64,000 nucleotides of DNA. Origin: Gammaproteobacteria bacterium (lineage in GTDB: Bacteria; Pseudomonadota; Gammaproteobacteria; Chromatiales; Chromatiaceae). Shown in pieces: positions 9,051 through 18,128 of this stretch (positions within the stretch are counted from its first letter, which is position 1; every line of letters begins with the position of its first letter). Location of the stretch: assembly GCA_020445255.1 (NCBI GenBank), contig JAGRGY010000041.1:1-64000 (forward strand), written 5' to 3'. The translations under genes and the position numbers were made by a program. The notes under the pieces were generated by a model. The model saw only the letters and a list, made by a program, of their open reading frames with translations. It was not told the origin of the DNA and made no database searches.

Positions 9051-10199
9051 ATGCGAATCTGCGCGGCTACCGGTTCACGCGCCGACTGGGGTCTGCTGAA
9101 GCCGGTGCTCGCAAGGCTGCGCGATGCCGATGCGACGCTGCAGATCATCGCCACGGGCAGCCATCTCGATTCCGGGTTCGGCCACACCGTCGACAGCATC
9201 ACAGAGGACGGCTTCAAGACCGATCGGCGGGTCGCTCTGGAACGCAGTTCGGACAGCGACCGCGGCGTCGCCGACGCGATGGCCGGCGCGGTTGCCGGTA
9301 TCACGCGGGCGCTGTCGGAACTTGCGCCCGATATCCTTCTCGTTCTCGGCGACCGCTACGAGATCTTTGCCGCCGCCCAGGCGGCACTGCTGACGCGCAC
9401 GCCGATCGCGCACATCGCCGGCGGCGATGTCAGCGAAGGTGCGTACGACGACGCGATGCGGCACGCGATCACCAAGCTCGCCCACCTGCACTTCACCACG
9501 AATGCCGATGCCCACCGCCGCGTGCTGCAGATGGGCGAGGCCAACGACCGCGTGATCCTCAGCGGCAGTCCCGGGATCGATGCGCTGCTGACCACGCCGC
9601 GATGGGAGACCAACCGGCTCGAGGAACGGCTGGGCCTGCGCCTGCGCGCGCGCAACCTGGCGGTCACGTTTCACCCGGCGACGCTGGACCCGGCATCACC
9701 GGTGGCACAGATCACACCGCTGCTGCGTGCGCTGGAATCATTCGGCGACGACACCGGTCTCATCTTCACCGGCGCGAACGCCGACACCGGCGGTACCGCG
9801 ATCAACGAGGCCATGATGAATTTCGCCGCATCGCGCGACAATGCCTGCTTCCACCCGTCGCTGGGGCCGGCCGGCTACTACAGCCTGGTCGCGCTCGCCG
9901 ACCTCGTCGTCGGCAACTCGTCGAGCGGACTGTACGAGGCGCCGTCTCTGCACACGCCCACCCTCGACATCGGCATACGCCAACAGGGCCGCCTGCGCGG
10001 TGCGAGCGTGCACAATGTCGCCAACGACACCGGAGCGATCGGCGCCGCGATCCGCGCAATGCTGCAGACGCCGCCGAGCATGTTCGACAACCCCTATGGC
10101 GACGGTCACGCCGGGGAACGCATCGCGAACACATTGCTGGCCCTGCGCGATCCGCGGCAGCTGTTGCACAAGCACTTCGTGGAGAGACGCTGTGACTGA
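9051..10199 (+). CDS. legG: Hydrolysing nucleotide-sugar 2-epimerase LegG/NeuC
   Basis: 382-residue member of the hydrolysing UDP-GlcNAc 2-epimerase family. In this context it should release the NDP group and invert C2 to give the 6-deoxy-mannose sugar that LegI condenses with phosphoenolpyruvate. Family signs are the N-terminal TGSRADWGLLKPVL, the VLGDRYEIFAAA loop (GDR(Y/F)E), GGDVSEGAYDDAMRHAITKLAHLHF, SGSPGIDAL and GNSSSGLYEAP near the C terminus. It begins 18 bases after fimV and overlaps legI by 8 bases, so translation is probably coupled. NeuC of the sialic acid route is the closest alternative; LegG is preferred because legB and a ptmE-like gene are present. Confidence 0.87.
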   Translation: MRICAATGSRADWGLLKPVLARLRDADATLQIIATGSHLDSGFGHTVDSITEDGFKTDRRVALERSSDSDRGVADAMAGAVAGITRALSELAPDILLVLGDRYEIFAAAQAALLTRTPIAHIAGGDVSEGAYDDAMRHAITKLAHLHFTTNADAHRRVLQMGEANDRVILSGSPGIDALLTTPRWETNRLEERLGLRLRARNLAVTFHPATLDPASPVAQITPLLRALESFGDDTGLIFTGANADTGGTAINEAMMNFAASRDNACFHPSLGPAGYYSLVALADLVVGNSSSGLYEAPSLHTPTLDIGIRQQGRLRGASVHNVANDTGAIGAAIRAMLQTPPSMFDNPYGDGHAGERIANTLLALRDPRQLLHKHFVERRCD

Positions 10200-11271
10200 T
10201 ACGGGGGACACCGTCTACGTCATCGCCGAGGCCGGGGTGAACCACGACGGCGACCCCGCACGCGCGCGCGCCCTGATCGACGTCGCCGCCGACGCCGGCG
10301 CCGATGCCGTCAAGTTCCAGACCTTCGTGCCGGCCGCACTTGCCGCGGCTGGGGCGGCAAGGGCCGCGTACCAGCAGCGCAACCTGCCCGGTGACGACAG
10401 CCAGCTCGACATGCTGCGGCGGCTGGCGCTGGACTTCGAGACTTTCCGCGACCTGCGCACCCACTGCGCGTCGCGCGGCATCGACTTCCTGTCGTCGCCG
10501 TTCGACACGGCCAGCGCAGACTTCCTGATGGATTCCCTCGAACTGCCCGTGATCAAGCTCGGTTCGGGCGAGCTGACCAATGCGCCGCTGCTGTGGCGCA
10601 TCATGCAGCGCGGCACGGACCTGATCCTGTCGACCGGCATGGCCACGCTGGACGAGGTCATCGAGGCGCTCGGCGTGTGCTGCCTCGCGCTGGACGGTGT
10701 CGAACCGCGCTCGGCGCGGCAGTGCCGCGACGCGTTCGATGCGACACGCCTGCAGGGCCGCGTGACACTGCTGCATTGCACGACCGAGTACCCGTGCCCG
10801 CCCGATCAGGTCAACCTGCGCGCGATGGAGACCCTGCAGGCGCATACCGGTCTCGCGGTGGGATATTCGGACCACACCGACGGCATCGCCGTGGCCATCG
10901 CCGCCGTCGCGCGCGGCGCGCGCATGATCGAGAAGCACTTCACCCTCGACCGCACGCTGGCGGGGCCGGATCACGCGGCATCGCTCGAACCGGACCGGCT
11001 GGTGGAGATGATTGCCGGCATTCGTGTGGTTTCACGCGCACTCGGCAGCAGCGATAAGGCGCCGACGCCCATTGAGCGCGACAACGCGGCCGTGGCGCGC
11101 AAGTCGCTGGTGGCCGCCACGGCAATCCGCAAGGGCGAACCCTTCGACGCCGACACGCTGACGACCAAGCGCCCCGGCGGTGGGCTCGCACCGTTGCGCT
11201 ACTGGTCCCTGCTCGGCACACCGGCCGGACGCGACTACGCCGCCGACGACCCGATCGGCGATCCGCCGTGA
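10192..11271 (+). CDS. legI: Legionaminic acid synthase (NeuB family)
   Basis: 359-residue nonulosonate synthase: condenses a 2,4-diacetamido-6-deoxy-mannose with phosphoenolpyruvate to give the nine-carbon sugar. The TIM-barrel NeuB domain shows VIAEAGVNHDGD, KFQTF, LSSPFD, KLGSGELTN, LSTGMATLDE, LLHCTTEYPCP and GYSDHT, with EKHFTLDRTLAGPDHAAS near the end of the barrel. A C-terminal SAF (antifreeze-like) domain follows (about 290-350, ARKSLVAATAIRKGEPF). The GTG at 10192 follows GGAGAGA and overlaps the legG stop. A short insertion at about residues 160-190 (between the STGMAT and LLHC motifs) is longer than in typical NeuB. Its stop overlaps the GTG of the next gene (GTGA). Confidence 0.9.
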   Translation: MTDTGDTVYVIAEAGVNHDGDPARARALIDVAADAGADAVKFQTFVPAALAAAGAARAAYQQRNLPGDDSQLDMLRRLALDFETFRDLRTHCASRGIDFLSSPFDTASADFLMDSLELPVIKLGSGELTNAPLLWRIMQRGTDLILSTGMATLDEVIEALGVCCLALDGVEPRSARQCRDAFDATRLQGRVTLLHCTTEYPCPPDQVNLRAMETLQAHTGLAVGYSDHTDGIAVAIAAVARGARMIEKHFTLDRTLAGPDHAASLEPDRLVEMIAGIRVVSRALGSSDKAPTPIERDNAAVARKSLVAATAIRKGEPFDADTLTTKRPGGGLAPLRYWSLLGTPAGRDYAADDPIGDPP

Positions 11272-11861
11272 TCCGCCGGGGTCGACCGCAGCCGCGCGCA
11301 CCGCGCAACGCCGACGACCTGCGCGCGGCGCGCGCGCTGCTGCTCGATCGCCGTCGCTTCCTGATCGCCGCCGCCGGCGGCACGGTCGCGCTGCTGTTCG
11401 GCCTCGACCGCGTCGCGCAGGCAGACGACTACGACCCGTGGCCGACGCTCGACGCGGTCAGCCGCCACCTGCTGCCAAGCGAGCCCGGCAGCCCTGGCGC
11501 CGCCGACATCAACGCGGTCGGCTACCTGCGCTTCGTCGCCACCGACCCATGGATCGATGCACAGGACCGCGCGTTCCTGCTCGACGGCAACCGCTGGCTC
11601 GACGAACTCGCGCAGGCGCGTCACGCCAGGTCGTTCAACACGCTCGACGACGCGCAGCGCGAACAGCTGCTGCGCCAGGTCGCCGCGACGCCGGCCGGCG
11701 AGAACTGGCTGTCGACGCTGATCAGCTACCTGCTCGAGGCCCTGCTCACGGCGCCCGCGTACGGCGGCAATCCCGACGGCATCGGCTGGCGCTGGCTCGA
11801 ATACGTGCCGGGTTTTCCGCTGCCGGACGCCGGTACCCGCTATAGGGAACTGCCGCTGTGA
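11268..11861 (+). CDS. TAT-exported gluconate 2-dehydrogenase subunit 3-like protein
   Basis: 197-residue protein with a twin-arginine signal (LLLDRRRFLIAAAGGT, then a hydrophobic stretch ending VAQA). The remainder matches the gluconate 2-dehydrogenase small-subunit (subunit 3) family: VSRHLLPSEPGSPGAADINAVGYLRF. In gluconate dehydrogenases this subunit carries the TAT signal and takes the cofactor-loaded flavoprotein partner across the membrane. It overlaps legI by 4 bases (GTGA) and the GMC gene by 4 bases (GTGA), so all three are likely translated from one mRNA. The third subunit of the classical complex, a multihaem cytochrome c, is absent. The substrate is unknown. Confidence 0.8.
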   Translation: MIRRGRPQPRAPRNADDLRAARALLLDRRRFLIAAAGGTVALLFGLDRVAQADDYDPWPTLDAVSRHLLPSEPGSPGAADINAVGYLRFVATDPWIDAQDRAFLLDGNRWLDELAQARHARSFNTLDDAQREQLLRQVAATPAGENWLSTLISYLLEALLTAPAYGGNPDGIGWRWLEYVPGFPLPDAGTRYRELPL

Positions 11862-13570
11862 GCGCCGATTACGATGTCTGCGTGATCGGCAGCGGGGCCG
11901 GTGGCGGCCCGGTCGCCTACCGGCTCGCCGAGGCGGGTTACTCGGTCGTCGTGCTCGAAAAGGGGCCGTGGCTGCGCGAGACGCACTTCCGCAAGGACGA
12001 ACTCGCCTGTTGCCGGCGCGACGTTTATACGCCACGCCTGCACGACGAGCAGCACGTGGTCGAGGACGGGGACGGTGCCGGCGGGTGGCAGGGCACGCCC
12101 GGCAGCGAGTCCGGCTGGAGCTTCTGGAACGGCAACTGCGTCGGCGGTTCGAGCAACTTCATGAGCGGCTACTTCCACCGGATGAAGCCGGTCGACTTCA
12201 AGCTGCACAGCACGTTCGGCCCAATCGCCGGCGCCAACGTCGCCGACTGGCCGATCGATTACGACGATCTCGAGCCCTATTACGCAGAGACCGAACGCCT
12301 GGTCGGCGTGTCCGGGCACATCGAGCCGCATCCCGGCGGCGAGCCACGCTCTACACCCGACCTGCCCTACCCGCCGACCCGCGAACACCCGGTCTCGGCG
12401 CGCATCGACACGGCAGCCGCCTCGCTCGGCTACCACGCGCTGCGCGTGCCACGCGCGATCCTGTCGCGTCCGGCGATGGGCCGGCGCAGCTGCGAATACT
12501 CCGGCTTCTGCGGCGACTTCGGCTGTGCGAGCGGCGCCAAGGGCAGCGCGCGCGCCGCGCTGCTCGATCACGCCATTGCGACCGGCCGCTGCGAAATACG
12601 TCCGCACGCGAAGGTCTCCCGCATCGACAGCGATGCCGGCGGCCGTATCACCGCGGTGCGCTACTACGACCGCGACGGCACGCAGCAGCGGGTCGATGCG
12701 CGCATCTACGTCGTCGCCTGCCAGGCGATCGAGACCAGTCGCCTGCTGCTTGCATCGACCGGCCCGAAATTCACCGACGGCCTCGCCAACAACCATGGCC
12801 AGGTCGGGCGCAACCTGCTGTTCTCCGGCGGCGGCGCCGGAAGCGGCGACATGACCTTTGCCGACTTCGACGCCGACGCAGTCGGTGAACTGCGCGCTGT
12901 CGGCCCGTTCGTCAACCGCGCGCTCGACGACTGGTACACGATCGACGACCCGCAGCTTGGCCGTTTGAAAGGCGGCATCGTCGAGTTCCTGTGGGACCAC
13001 CCGAACGCCGTCGTACGCGCCGAGCGTGCCAAGTGGCGCGACGGCGAGCTGGTCTGGGGTACCGATCTCAAGCGCCGGCTGGAGACCTGGTTCCGCACCG
13101 ATCGCACGCTCAATTTCGAGGTGTTCAACGACTGGCTGCCGACCGACGACTGCTTCGTCGCCCTCGATGGCGGCGTGCGCGACCGCTGGGGCGACGCGGT
13201 GGCGCGCGTGCGCATCGGCGCGCATCCGCACGACCAGGTCGTCGGCCGCTTCCTGGCCGAACGCGGTGAGCAGATGCTGCGCCAGCTCGACGCCCGGCGG
13301 ATCAGCTCGTCGATCAGCGCCAGTCCGCCACCGAACCTGCAGGCCGGCGGCTGCCGCTTCGGCCACTGCGCGCAGACCTCGGTACTGGACCCCGATTGCC
13401 GCACGCACGAAGTCGACAACCTGTTCGTCAGCGACGGCAGCTTCATGCCGACCGGCGGCAGCGTGCCGTACACCTTCACGATCTACGCCAACAGTTTTCG
13501 CGTCGCCGACCGCGTCATCCAGCAGCTCGGCGGACCGCGTAACGACCGATTCGACACCGCAGGGTCATGA
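11858..13570 (+). CDS. GMC-family FAD oxidoreductase with altered active site
   Basis: 570-residue glucose-methanol-choline family flavoprotein, partner of the preceding TAT subunit and probably periplasmic through it. The FAD-binding GSGAGGG lies near residue 12, WNGNCVGGSSNFMSG at about 90-105, and the Cys-rich CEYSGFCGDFGCASGAKGSA at about 210-230 as in gluconate dehydrogenase-like members. The C-terminal FAD motif NLFVSDGSFMPTGG is intact. The usual HxxGTxRMG motif reads LQAGGCRFG here, so the catalytic His position is Leu, and the usual N-P-T position reads V-P-Y. Either the chemistry is unusual or catalytic residues sit elsewhere. Its stop overlaps by 6 bases the stop of a convergent gene. 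Confidence 0.83.
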   Translation: MSADYDVCVIGSGAGGGPVAYRLAEAGYSVVVLEKGPWLRETHFRKDELACCRRDVYTPRLHDEQHVVEDGDGAGGWQGTPGSESGWSFWNGNCVGGSSNFMSGYFHRMKPVDFKLHSTFGPIAGANVADWPIDYDDLEPYYAETERLVGVSGHIEPHPGGEPRSTPDLPYPPTREHPVSARIDTAAASLGYHALRVPRAILSRPAMGRRSCEYSGFCGDFGCASGAKGSARAALLDHAIATGRCEIRPHAKVSRIDSDAGGRITAVRYYDRDGTQQRVDARIYVVACQAIETSRLLLASTGPKFTDGLANNHGQVGRNLLFSGGGAGSGDMTFADFDADAVGELRAVGPFVNRALDDWYTIDDPQLGRLKGGIVEFLWDHPNAVVRAERAKWRDGELVWGTDLKRRLETWFRTDRTLNFEVFNDWLPTDDCFVALDGGVRDRWGDAVARVRIGAHPHDQVVGRFLAERGEQMLRQLDARRISSSISASPPPNLQAGGCRFGHCAQTSVLDPDCRTHEVDNLFVSDGSFMPTGGSVPYTFTIYANSFRVADRVIQQLGGPRNDRFDTAGS

Positions 13571-14197
13571 TCGCCGCTGCAGCCGCTCGACCTCGCGCAC
13601 CAGGCGACCGGTGATCAGGTTCAACAGGTACCACCCGAACTTCGGATTCTGGTAGTAGAGGTCGCGCACGCTCGCACCGCTGATCGTCATCAGCCTGCAC
13701 TCGGTCGTGCAGACGGCCGAACTCGTGCGCTGGCGACCCGGCGAAAACAGCCCGATCTCGCCGATCACCTCGCCGGTGGCACGCTGCATGCCCAATTCAG
13801 GCAGCGAAACACTGCCACGGGCGATGTAGAACATCTCATCGGCACGATCGCCGATCGTGAAAAGGCGCTCGCCCGCGAACGCCCGCCGCTCCCTCATGTA
13901 CGGCAGCAGCCATTCGATAGACAGGCTGTCATCCGCGGCGCCGGCGACACCGGCGATCAAGCGGTTCAACTGCCACGCGCGGTACAGATTCAGCGGAAGC
14001 AGGACCGCGTGAAGCACCAGGATCGGCGTAAGGTGCGCAAGCGCAGCATAGATGATGAACGCGACGTTGCTGGCAATCGCAATGACACGCAGCGGCATCA
14101 TGGTCCTCGTGTAGAAGGCCAGGAAGACCAGCGTTGCGGCAAGGTAGCCGAACCCCTCCACGACCGGAATCGGTACGCCGGACGTATTCAGTTCCAT
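13565..14197 (-). CDS. Membrane protein with cyclic nucleotide-binding domain
   Basis: 210 residues. The N-terminal part (about 12-85) holds three hydrophobic helices (FGYLAATLVFLAFYT, VIAIASNVAFIIYAALAHL, ILVLHAVLLPLNLYRAW). The C-terminal half (about 105-200) is a Crp-like cyclic nucleotide-binding domain: GERLFTIGDRADEMFYIARGSV and the phosphate-binding cassette GEVIGEIGLFSPGRQRTSSAV, which keeps Gly-Glu and Arg-Thr. There is no DNA-binding domain, so it is a membrane-anchored sensor rather than a transcription factor. It lies head-to-tail upstream of parA on the same strand with a 155-base gap, and converges on the GMC gene. Ligand and function are unknown. Confidence 0.75.
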   Translation of the reverse strand: MELNTSGVPIPVVEGFGYLAATLVFLAFYTRTMMPLRVIAIASNVAFIIYAALAHLTPILVLHAVLLPLNLYRAWQLNRLIAGVAGAADDSLSIEWLLPYMRERRAFAGERLFTIGDRADEMFYIARGSVSLPELGMQRATGEVIGEIGLFSPGRQRTSSAVCTTECRLMTISGASVRDLYYQNPKFGWYLLNLITGRLVREVERLQRRS

Positions 14198-14352
14198 GTT
14201 CGAACCCTCGGGTACGCTTCCGCAGCAATGTGGCCGCGTTCACACGCCTGAACGGCGCAGCAGTCGTCCGGAGTATGGACCAACACCGGTCGGGTCGGAT
14301 GTCGGGGGTCGTGCGCCGGCAACGCCGACCGTCGCGCGTGCGCGCGAGTCCG

Positions 14353-15132
14353 CTAGAACGGTGAATCGTAGGTCATCGGCAGCGGACGCAGCCCGCCGAC
14401 CTTCGCCTGGATCTCCTCCCACAACGCCTGGTACGCGCGTCCGGCCGGAGATCGTGGCGCGTAATCAGTGACCGCGCGCCGCTCGATGCCCATGCGCTCG
14501 ACCTCGGTCGCGTAAGGAATCGCCGTCTCGAGCACGCAGCAGCGCGGGTCCTGCCCGCTCGCCATCACGTCGAGGTGCATGCGCTTGCGCCGATCGACCA
14601 TCGAGTAGAAGGCGTACACGGGCGTGGACAGCTTATGGCCTTCCATGAAGTCGAGCAGCTGCTGCATCGTGCGCAGCGACAGCGTCGTCGGAATGGTCGG
14701 CAGCAGCAGCGCGTCAGCGGCGCGGAAGATGTTCTCCGACACCAGCGAGATGCTCGGCGGGCAGTCGAGCACGACGGCTTCGTATTCCTCGGCCAACGGC
14801 CGCAGCAGCTTCAGCAGGCGCAGCGCCGGCTTCTTGTTCTCGCCTAGCAGCAGGTCCATGTTGCGATACGAAAAGTCGGCCGGCAGCAGGTCGAGATTGG
14901 GATAGTCCGAGCCCTTCACGACCTCGTTCAGGTCGAACTTCTTGCCGCTCAGCATCTTCTCGCTGCGCTTGACCTTGGGTTTGACGCGTAGATAAAAGGT
15001 CGCCGCCGCCTGGGGATCGAGATCCCAGATCAGCGTGCGCAGGCCGCTCTGCGCGGCCAGGTGCGCGATGTTGACGGCGGTGGCGGTCTTGCCGACCCCA
15101 CCCTTGATGTTGTAGACGCCGAGAATTTTCAC
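14353..15132 (-). CDS. Orphan ParA/MinD-type ATPase
   Basis: 259-residue ParA-superfamily ATPase. It has the deviant Walker A KGGVGKTATAVN at residue 10, Walker A' LIWDLDPQAAATF, and Walker B AVVLDCPPSISLVSENIF. Such proteins position plasmids, chemoreceptor clusters, carboxysomes (McdA) or other cargo by ATP-dependent binding to the nucleoid or membrane. The GTG at 15132 (VKILGVYNIKGG) is chosen because the family normally starts just before the KGG motif; upstream frame sequence is Arg-rich and unconserved. No parB or parS-like partner is adjacent. It is transcribed divergently from the giant-protein operon, from a 413-base shared region, so it may serve that operon's products; this is inference. 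Confidence 0.85.
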   Translation of the reverse strand: MKILGVYNIKGGVGKTATAVNIAHLAAQSGLRTLIWDLDPQAAATFYLRVKPKVKRSEKMLSGKKFDLNEVVKGSDYPNLDLLPADFSYRNMDLLLGENKKPALRLLKLLRPLAEEYEAVVLDCPPSISLVSENIFRAADALLLPTIPTTLSLRTMQQLLDFMEGHKLSTPVYAFYSMVDRRKRMHLDVMASGQDPRCCVLETAIPYATEVERMGIERRAVTDYAPRSPAGRAYQALWEEIQAKVGGLRPLPMTYDSPF

Positions 15133-15545
15133 AACAGATTTATCAAACCGTTTCTTGGAGACGTGCGTCCCCACCGCCGACCGGCGTGGACACAATCCGG
15201 GGCGACAATGATTGCACAGGCGTGACCCGATTGGTCCGTCGATCGGCAACTGCGGCCGCACCGGAGTGGCAGCGGCCCGCTGCGTCGCTCGCACGGGCGA
15301 CCCGGCATGCCGGCGTGCACGGCGATGCGGGTTGCCGCGGCCGGCGGAACCCAGGCCGTCCGGCCCCTCTGCACAGCACTCCCGTGCAACTCGCCGATGC
15401 AGTGGATAGTCCGCATTGACAGCGCATTGGCCAATGCCTATTAGTGCCTTCCTACGCACGCGCAGCTGCGCAGTCCGACCGATTCGACGCGGTTCCGGCC
15501 CAGCGTGCCCCGCAGCGTTCGCCGTGCACCGAGGGGGAGGACGAG
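15133..15545. other. Divergent regulatory region between parA and the giant-protein operon
   Basis: A 413-base gap without a credible gene. It contains the sigma-70-type promoter at 15416-15444 reading toward the phosphoesterase gene. The parA promoter must also lie here but was not recognised with confidence; the segment around 15133-15160 is locally AT-rich. Confidence 0.6.
15416..15444 (+). promoter_or_regulatory. Sigma-70 promoter of the giant-protein operon
   Basis: TTGACA (15416-15421, perfect -35), a 17-base spacer and TATTAG (15439-15444, 4/6 match to TATAAT). Predicted start is about 15451, with a 95-base leader. It is distinct from the sigma-54/sigma-28 boxes of the flanking flagellar genes, so the operon is probably housekeeping-regulated. 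Confidence 0.7.
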
Positions 15546-18128
15546 ATGACGGATCCGCTCGATCTGGTGCTTGCCGGACCTATCATCAGACGCGTCGAAC
15601 CACGTCTCGTGGCGATATGGGTCGCGCTGTCGCAGACGGCACTTGTTTCCGTGCGCGTCTGGCACGGTCTGCAGACGGCCAGCGCGACCGTCGACGAGGT
15701 CGCCTCTGGGCAGCAGCCAATCGCCGACGCTGTTGCCGCCACGCGCAGATTCGGCGAGAACCTGCATGTCGCCCTGGTCGTGGTCAAGATCGAACCACCG
15801 AAGGCACCGCTGGAACCCGGTACCCTCTATTCGTACGACGTCAATGTCGGCCTGCGCGGCTTGAAGCAGCTTGGCATGCTGCGCGATGAGAACCCAGGCG
15901 ACATCCCGGATGAGCTGAAACCGTTCCGCGCACCGGCGCTCGCACTCGGTTATGTCGAGGACCGGCTGCCGAGTTTCGTCACACCGCCGGCGACCATCGA
16001 TGACACGCACTTCGCGCACTGCAGCTGCCGCAAGAGCCATGGTCCCGGCTACGACGCGCTGGCGTGGCTGGACAAGGAGATCGAGGACAACCTCGCCACA
16101 CCGCGCCTGCGCCCGCAGCAGCTGTTCATGACCGGCGACCAGATCTACGCCGACGACCTGCCGCCCAGCCTGCTGGCCATGCTCGGCGATATCGCCGCGC
16201 GCGTGATCGGCGATGACGAGCAACTGCACGTGGTCGGCAAGACGGCCGCCGGCAACGCGGTCGACGCGCAGGTCACGGCCAACCTGGACAACTTCCCGGC
16301 GTTGCGCCGGCACAAGGTCGTCATCGAGCTGGCCGGCTATACCACCGGCGACGGCGAGAACCACCTGTTGTCGTACGGCGAGTACGTCGCGATGTACCTG
16401 GCGGTATGGAACCCGCGCATCTGGGGCCGGCTCGGTACGCCAGACGACCTGATGCGGCCGATCGATCCGAACGCCGCATCGGCAACGGTGCAGCCGTTCT
16501 GGGGCCGTCCCGAGGACAACAAGAAATACGGCGGCGACGCCGGAAGATGGCGCGACGCGGCCAGGCTTCCGGGCAGCGGGTTCAACGGCATGGACCGCGA
16601 GCTGGCGATCTTCCGAGCCGGCGTGCCGCATGTCGCGCGCCTGCTGGCCAACGTCGCGACGTACATGGTGTTCGACGACCACGACGTCACCGACGACTGG
16701 AACATCAGCAAGAAGTGGGTCAACCGCTGCTACACCAAGCCGATGGGCCGCCAGCTGATCCGCAACGCACTGATGGCCTACGCGGTGTTCCAGGGCTGGG
16801 GCAACGACCCGAAGACGTTCGAATCCGGCAGCAACCTGAACTTCCTCAACGAGATCACGCGTCTGTACGGCGGTGGCCAGGGCCCCTACCCGAACGGATC
16901 GACCGACTTCATCGACACGCTGGTCGGCACCAGCGGTACCGACTTCACGATCCAGCCGACGTGGAAATACAGCGTGCCGTCGCCGACCACGCTGATGCTC
17001 GTGCTCGACACGCGCACGCGGCGCAAGTTCGAGGGCCAGAGCTACCTGCCGCCCGACCTGGTCGGGCTGGACCGCGACAGGCAGATCCCGGCCGGGCCGC
17101 TCAGCGACGGTCGCGAGTTGCTGTTCATGGTATCCGCGGCGCCGGTGCTCGGGCCCGACACCATCGACCGCCTCGGCTGGCCGATCGCGCAACTCGCGAT
17201 CGACGCCGTGCACACCGGCAAGGGCCTCGACGGCAGCGGCGTGCAGACCGCCAACGTCGGCGTGGAGAAGTACGACAACGAGGGCTGGTCGAGCAACGAG
17301 CTGGCGCGCGAGGTGCTGTTCCAGCGACTGGCCACCTACCCCAGCGTCGTCATGCTCGGCGGCGACGTGCACTTCTCGTGCAGCCTGGCGCTCGACTACT
17401 ACCGCAAGGACAAGGCCGACCCGAACAAGACCAGGGCGTCGCGCTTCGTCGAACTGACGTCCAGCCCGGCGCGCAACAGCTTCAAGGCCGTGGTCAAGCT
17501 GCTGGTGCGGCAGAACCCGTTCCTACAGGTGGTCGAAACCGGGTTCGCGTTCGCGCAGCTGGCCTGGGCCGAGGGACCGGCACCGATCACATTGCCGGCG
17601 GACGGCTTCGTGTCGCCCGGCCGGCGCTCACGCATCCGCCGCTCGCCGGCGCTGTTGCCGGCCAACGACTGGCCACCCGACACCGGCGTGCAACCAGGCA
17701 AGCCGCCTGACTGGCGCTGGCGCCTGCGCGTGCTGCGCGACCCGCGCCACGAGGCAGAGCTGCCGACCTCGCTGCGCCAGCCGCAGCTCGACGCCGCGCA
17801 GGAACTCGACGTCAACGACGCGCTGCCGGCCTACCGCGCCGTGGCGATGCGCCAGCAGACGATGGCGGCGACGCGGTTCGATTTCCTGCGCGAGATGGTG
17901 TTCCACAACACGGTCGGCCTGGTACGCATCCGCAAGCAGCTCGACGCGGACAACAACAGCCACCTCGAGCTGACCCATGTACTGCTGTCGGAGGATGCAC
18001 CCGACTCGGTCAGCTATGCCGAGGGCACCCACCACGTCGTCGACCTGACGCCGGGCATCGAACCGCCGCCCGAACTCGAGACCCGCGAACCGGCGGAACC
18101 GGACGTCGGCACCGTGGTGCAGCCCTGA
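15546..18128 (+). CDS. PhoD-like metallophosphoesterase (operon gene A)
   Basis: 860-residue protein with the PhoD-type calcineurin-like phosphoesterase core. Metal-binding motifs are present: TGDQIYADD (about 194-204), FDDHDVTDDWN (about 376-386) and GGDVHFS (605-611). PhoD enzymes cleave phosphomono- or diesters using Fe/Ca. Unlike exported PhoD there is no signal peptide or TAT motif, so it should be cytoplasmic. It also carries an extra segment between the first two motifs and a C-terminal extension of about 220 residues. The ATG at 15546 follows GGGGGAGG; the frame opens further upstream without a better start. It is the first gene of five, and its TGA overlaps the next ATG by one base (TGATG). 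The substrate is unknown. Confidence 0.8.
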   Translation: MTDPLDLVLAGPIIRRVEPRLVAIWVALSQTALVSVRVWHGLQTASATVDEVASGQQPIADAVAATRRFGENLHVALVVVKIEPPKAPLEPGTLYSYDVNVGLRGLKQLGMLRDENPGDIPDELKPFRAPALALGYVEDRLPSFVTPPATIDDTHFAHCSCRKSHGPGYDALAWLDKEIEDNLATPRLRPQQLFMTGDQIYADDLPPSLLAMLGDIAARVIGDDEQLHVVGKTAAGNAVDAQVTANLDNFPALRRHKVVIELAGYTTGDGENHLLSYGEYVAMYLAVWNPRIWGRLGTPDDLMRPIDPNAASATVQPFWGRPEDNKKYGGDAGRWRDAARLPGSGFNGMDRELAIFRAGVPHVARLLANVATYMVFDDHDVTDDWNISKKWVNRCYTKPMGRQLIRNALMAYAVFQGWGNDPKTFESGSNLNFLNEITRLYGGGQGPYPNGSTDFIDTLVGTSGTDFTIQPTWKYSVPSPTTLMLVLDTRTRRKFEGQSYLPPDLVGLDRDRQIPAGPLSDGRELLFMVSAAPVLGPDTIDRLGWPIAQLAIDAVHTGKGLDGSGVQTANVGVEKYDNEGWSSNELAREVLFQRLATYPSVVMLGGDVHFSCSLALDYYRKDKADPNKTRASRFVELTSSPARNSFKAVVKLLVRQNPFLQVVETGFAFAQLAWAEGPAPITLPADGFVSPGRRSRIRRSPALLPANDWPPDTGVQPGKPPDWRWRLRVLRDPRHEAELPTSLRQPQLDAAQELDVNDALPAYRAVAMRQQTMAATRFDFLREMVFHNTVGLVRIRKQLDADNNSHLELTHVLLSEDAPDSVSYAEGTHHVVDLTPGIEPPPELETREPAEPDVGTVVQP

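Noticed and set aside
15441..17372. Open frame of about 640 codons on the minus strand opposite the PhoD-like gene
   Set aside because: The sense strand carries metal-binding phosphoesterase motifs; this one shows nothing.
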